Of a DNA stretch of 8,177 nucleotides, positions 5,982-8,177 are shown piece by piece. Made by a program: the position numbers and the translations under genes. Every line of letters starts with the position of its first letter. Within the stretch, counting starts at the first letter, position 1. Location of the stretch: the NCBI GenBank assembly GCA_012842035.1, contig DUTO01000222.1, positions 1-8,177 of the forward strand, given 5' to 3'. The notes below the pieces were generated by a model. That model saw only the letters and a list, made by a program, of their open reading frames with translations. It ran no database searches and was not told the DNA's origin. This stretch comes from Clostridia bacterium (GTDB taxonomy: Bacteria; Bacillota; Peptococcia; DRI-13; DTU073).

Positions 5982-6383
5982 GTGTGGGGTGATTTTGCCT
6001 TAAACCCTAAGGAATTGCCACCTCTGGTTTGGGCTTATGTGGGGGATGCTGTTTTTGAAGTGTACGTAAGATTGTATTTAGTGGAGCAGGGTCTAGTGAA
6101 AATGGACAAACTTCATAGTAAAGCCTCTTCCTTAGTTAATGCAGGTGCACAGGCTGAATTTTTACATCAATTAGAGGAATGGCTTACTATTGAAGAAAAA
6201 GATATCGTGAGGCGAGGACGGAATACGAAAAGTCATGTTCCTAAAAATGTGGGAGTGAGCGAGTATCGTTTAAGCACCGGTTTTGAGGCTTTACTGGGTT
6301 ATTTGTTTTTGTGTGGTGAGAAAAAGAGATTGTGTGAGATTATTGCTTATCTTGTTTCGAGAAAAGAGTGTGAGATACGGTGA
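5982..6383 (+). CDS. mrnC: Mini-ribonuclease III
   Basis: Mini-RNase III is a dimeric double-strand-specific RNase that matures the ends of 23S rRNA in Firmicutes. It has the RNase III catalytic domain without a dsRNA-binding domain. The product is 133 residues from GTG 5982, which has Shine-Dalgarno AAAGGGAGGT (5966-5975) just upstream; an in-frame TTG at 5955 would lie before that site and is rejected. Catalytic acidic residues are visible as D22 in 'YVGDAVFEVYVR' and E102 in 'STGFEALLGYL'; 'VRRGRN' and 'HVPKN' are further family marks. It lies 29 bp after cysS, and its TGA overlaps the rlmB GTG, so it is part of the T-box operon. This is its usual Firmicute position. Confidence 0.94.
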   Translation: MWGDFALNPKELPPLVWAYVGDAVFEVYVRLYLVEQGLVKMDKLHSKASSLVNAGAQAEFLHQLEEWLTIEEKDIVRRGRNTKSHVPKNVGVSEYRLSTGFEALLGYLFLCGEKKRLCEIIAYLVSRKECEIR

Positions 6384-7123
6384 AAAAAACAGAGTTTATT
6401 GCCGGGAAAAATCCTGTATTAGAAGCTTTACAAGCGGGACGTCCTCTTAGCAAAATATTATTGGCGCAGGGGCTTAAACAAAGTTCGGTTAAGGAAATTA
6501 TGTCTTTAGCTAGAACAAGACAAATTCCTTACCAATTTGTAGCACGAGAAAAACTTGATGCTTTAGTTGCTGGAAATATTCATCAAGGGATTGTGGCCGA
6601 GGCTGGGGTGAAGCAATATGGTGAGTGGGAAGAAATAATAGAAAAAGCCCGGCAAAAGGGGGAAGACCCTTTTGTTGTGCTTTTGGATGGCTTAGAAGAC
6701 CCGCGGAATTTAGGAGCAATTTTAAGAACGGCGGAAGCGGTAGGTGTGCATGGGGTGATTATTCCCAAGCATCGTTCCGTATCTTTGACGGCTGCGGCAG
6801 CCAGGTCTTCCGCGGGAGCAGTGGAATATGTGCCTGTGGCTCGCGTAACTAATCTGGCATCGGTGATGGATAGATTGAAGGAAAAAGGATGTTGGATCGT
6901 AGGGACAGACCCTCAGGCTGAGCAGAAATATTGCGAGGCTGATTTAAAAGGCCCCCTAGCGGTTGTGCTGGGCAGCGAAGGCAAAGGAATGGGGAGATTA
7001 GTCAAAGAGAAATGCGATTTTTTGGTGAGCATTCCTATGTTAGGTCAGGTTAATTCTCTAAATGTATCTGTGACCGGAGCCTTACTTTTTTATGAAATTA
7101 TTCGACAGCGCGACTTGATTTAG
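6380..7123 (+). CDS. rlmB: 23S rRNA (guanosine-2'-O-)-methyltransferase, SpoU/TrmH family
   Basis: RlmB methylates the 2'-O of a guanosine in the 23S rRNA peptidyl-transferase region (G2251 in E. coli) using S-adenosylmethionine. It has 247 residues, normal for the family. Residues 1-75 are the N-terminal substrate-binding domain ('FIAGKNPVLEALQAGRPLSKILLAQG'). The SPOUT knot domain carries motif 1 'DPRNLGAILRTA' (107-118), motif 2 'LGSEGKGM' (with E200) and motif 3 'IPMLGQVNSLNVSVTGALLFYE' split over 218-239. The GTG start shares bases with the mrnC stop (GTGA) and has no strong Shine-Dalgarno, so translation is probably coupled to mrnC. An exact Spo0A-box-like sequence lies inside its last codons. 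The gene normally following it, yacP, is missing. Exact target specificity within the SpoU family is inferred from synteny and similarity. Confidence 0.92.
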   Translation: MKKTEFIAGKNPVLEALQAGRPLSKILLAQGLKQSSVKEIMSLARTRQIPYQFVAREKLDALVAGNIHQGIVAEAGVKQYGEWEEIIEKARQKGEDPFVVLLDGLEDPRNLGAILRTAEAVGVHGVIIPKHRSVSLTAAAARSSAGAVEYVPVARVTNLASVMDRLKEKGCWIVGTDPQAEQKYCEADLKGPLAVVLGSEGKGMGRLVKEKCDFLVSIPMLGQVNSLNVSVTGALLFYEIIRQRDLI

Positions 7124-7139
7124 GCTGTATTTTGTCGAA
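7101..7139 (+). promoter_or_regulatory. Pair of inverted Spo0A-box-like sites upstream of sigH
   Basis: TTCGACA at 7101-7107 and TGTCGAA at 7133-7139 are perfect inverted copies separated by 25 bp, flanking the rlmB stop. TGTCGAA is the core of the Spo0A binding site (0A box), and the right copy sits in TTTTGTCGAAA. They lie about 55-90 bp upstream of the sigH -35 element. The same inverted repeat could instead form an RNA hairpin at the end of the operon, but no T-run follows. Confidence 0.45.
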
Positions 7140-7191
7140 AGCTGTCTAAATTATCTTCAAAAGTTATTAAAGTTTTTAGGGCAAGAAAAGC

Positions 7192-7221
7192 TTGACCTTT
7201 TTAAGAAAGTTGGGTTATAAT
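7192..7221 (+). promoter_or_regulatory. Sigma-A promoter of sigH
   Basis: TTGACC (7192-7197), an 18-bp spacer and a perfect TATAAT (7216-7221) give a predicted start near 7228 and a leader of about 53 nt before the sigH ATG. sigH can therefore be transcribed independently of the T-box operon. Confidence 0.8.
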
Positions 7222-7280
7222 GTTGGCAATGGAGTGGACAAGTTGTCGGTTGTGAAAAGGGGAGATGGAGGGATAAAGAA

Positions 7281-7934
7281 ATGATTTTAGCGACACAACC
7301 AAAGGGGCTGGATTCTTTTGAATTTTTAGAAGATGAGTATGTAGTAAGTTTAGCTAGAGACGGTGATAATGAAGCTTTAGAATATTTAATTTGTAAGTAT
7401 AAAAATTTTGTGAGGGTAAAGTCGCGTTCTTATTTTTTAATTGGTGCTGACCGCGAAGATATTATTCAAGAAGGTATGATAGGTTTATATAAAGCGATAC
7501 GTGATTTCCGAGTGGAGAAGCTATCTTCTTTCCGAGCTTTTGCTGAATTATGCGTGACTAGGCAGATTATTACTGCAATTAAGACAGCTACACGTCAGAA
7601 ACATATCCCTTTGAATTCTTACATATCTTTAAACAAACCTATTTATGATGAAGAATCGGATCGAACTTTGCTTGATGTGCTTACCGGTACTAAAATATCG
7701 GATCCGGAAGAATTAATGATTAATCGGGAAGAGTTTTGTGATATTGAAGAAAAAATGGGGGAGATTTTAAGTTCGTTGGAATGGCAGGTTTTGATGTCTT
7801 ATTTGGAGGGGAAAAGTTATCAAGAAATAGCCTTAGAATTGGAGCGTCATGTTAAATCTATCGACAATGCTTTACAGAGGGTGAAAAGAAAACTGGAACG
7901 ATATCTTGAAAAACGGAATGAGGAAGAACTTTAA
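7281..7934 (+). CDS. sigH: RNA polymerase sigma-H factor (Spo0H)
   Basis: SigH directs RNA polymerase to genes of the transition state and early sporulation. The 217 residues match Bacillus SigH (218) almost end to end. Region 2 includes 'KYKNFVRVKSRSYFLIGADREDIIQEGMIGLYKAIRDF', here quoted in pieces: 'SYFLIGADREDIIQEG' for core binding and 'AFAELCVTRQIITAIKTATR' for -10 recognition. A linker with 'LNSYISLNKPIYDEESDRTL' follows, then region 4 with a helix-turn-helix 'YLEGKSYQEIALELERHVKS' and 'ALQRVKRKLERYL'. The start ATG 7281 has Shine-Dalgarno GGAGGG (7267-7272) 8 nt upstream. A promoter and two Spo0A-box-like sites lie upstream. The presence of SigH in this form suggests an endospore-forming lineage. 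Confidence 0.97.
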   Translation: MILATQPKGLDSFEFLEDEYVVSLARDGDNEALEYLICKYKNFVRVKSRSYFLIGADREDIIQEGMIGLYKAIRDFRVEKLSSFRAFAELCVTRQIITAIKTATRQKHIPLNSYISLNKPIYDEESDRTLLDVLTGTKISDPEELMINREEFCDIEEKMGEILSSLEWQVLMSYLEGKSYQEIALELERHVKSIDNALQRVKRKLERYLEKRNEEEL

Positions 7935-7988
7935 GTTCTAAGACCTAGAGTTTAAAATTTGGCAATATAAAAAAGTTAAGAAAAACAC

Positions 7989-8018
7989 TTGACCTTGTTC
8001 TTTATCTTATTATATAAT
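7989..8018 (+). promoter_or_regulatory. Promoter of the tRNA-fMet gene
   Basis: TTGACC (7989-7994), an 18-bp spacer and TATAAT (8013-8018) precede the tRNA by about 60 bp. The -35 context CTTGACCTT is the same as at the sigH promoter. The predicted transcription start is near 8025. Confidence 0.8.
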
Positions 8019-8035
8019 AAAGTTCGTCAGTGATG

Positions 8036-8060
8036 CCGGCTCCTTTGTTCGTAGAGCCGG
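8036..8060 (+). other. Leader hairpin upstream of tRNA-fMet
   Basis: CCGGCTC (8036-8042) and GAGCCGG (8054-8060) form a perfect 7-bp stem with an 11-nt loop, followed by TTAAAATTGTTT. It lies wholly between the tRNA promoter and the tRNA 5' end. The T-content behind it is too broken for a good terminator; a processing or protective structure of the precursor is equally possible. Confidence 0.55.
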
Positions 8061-8079
8061 TTAAAATTGTTTGTAATGT

Positions 8080-8155
<76 letters not shown>

Positions 8156-8177
8156 TTTAAAATATATTGTGGCGGTG

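Overview
The window looks like chromosomal DNA of an AT-rich, Gram-positive, endospore-forming Firmicute, most likely a Clostridia or Peptococcaceae-type organism. The evidence is the gene order gltX - cysE - cysS - mrnC - rlmB - sigH, a Cys T-box leader, a SigH very close to Bacillus Spo0H, and S-layer homology (SLH) domains. I cannot name the genus from sequence alone. All genes are on the + strand.

Layout: (1) 1-352, the 3' end of gltX followed by a clean intrinsic terminator. (2) 443-3535, an accessory block inserted between gltX and cysE. It holds three paralogues of one secreted family whose C-terminal domain looks like a C-type-lectin/formylglycine-generating-enzyme (CLec) fold. Copy 1 has a signal peptide and three SLH domains. 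Copy 2 has only an N-terminal membrane segment. Copy 3 is a deleted, frameshifted relic. (3) 3523-7123, the cysE-cysS-mrnC-rlmB operon, driven by a strong sigma-A-type promoter and controlled by a textbook Cys T-box (specifier UGC, antiterminator bulge UGGAACC). (4) 7124-7934, sigH behind its own promoter, with two inverted Spo0A-box-like sites upstream; the yacP gene usually found here is absent. (5) 7989-8155, a promoter, a leader hairpin and an initiator tRNA-fMet gene.

The most interesting signal is the last ~140 bp of copy 2 (about 3008-3150). It is about 64% GC by hand count and only about 11% A, inside an AT-rich gene. At about a dozen codons the sequence reads as though an AAY codon had been randomised at its A positions. 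It ends in a GC-rich, A-free run just before the stop. Together with the CLec fold, this is what the variable region (VR) of a diversity-generating retroelement (DGR) target looks like. No reverse transcriptase, Avd or template repeat lies in the window, so any DGR would act from elsewhere in the genome. The block would then be a cell-surface binding-protein locus with one diversified member, one fixed SLH-anchored member and one dead copy.

The housekeeping part couples cysteine synthesis (serine acetyltransferase) and Cys-tRNA charging to the same tRNA-sensing leader, with two RNA-maturation enzymes (Mini-RNase III and a 23S rRNA methyltransferase) downstream. sigH links the locus to entry into sporulation.
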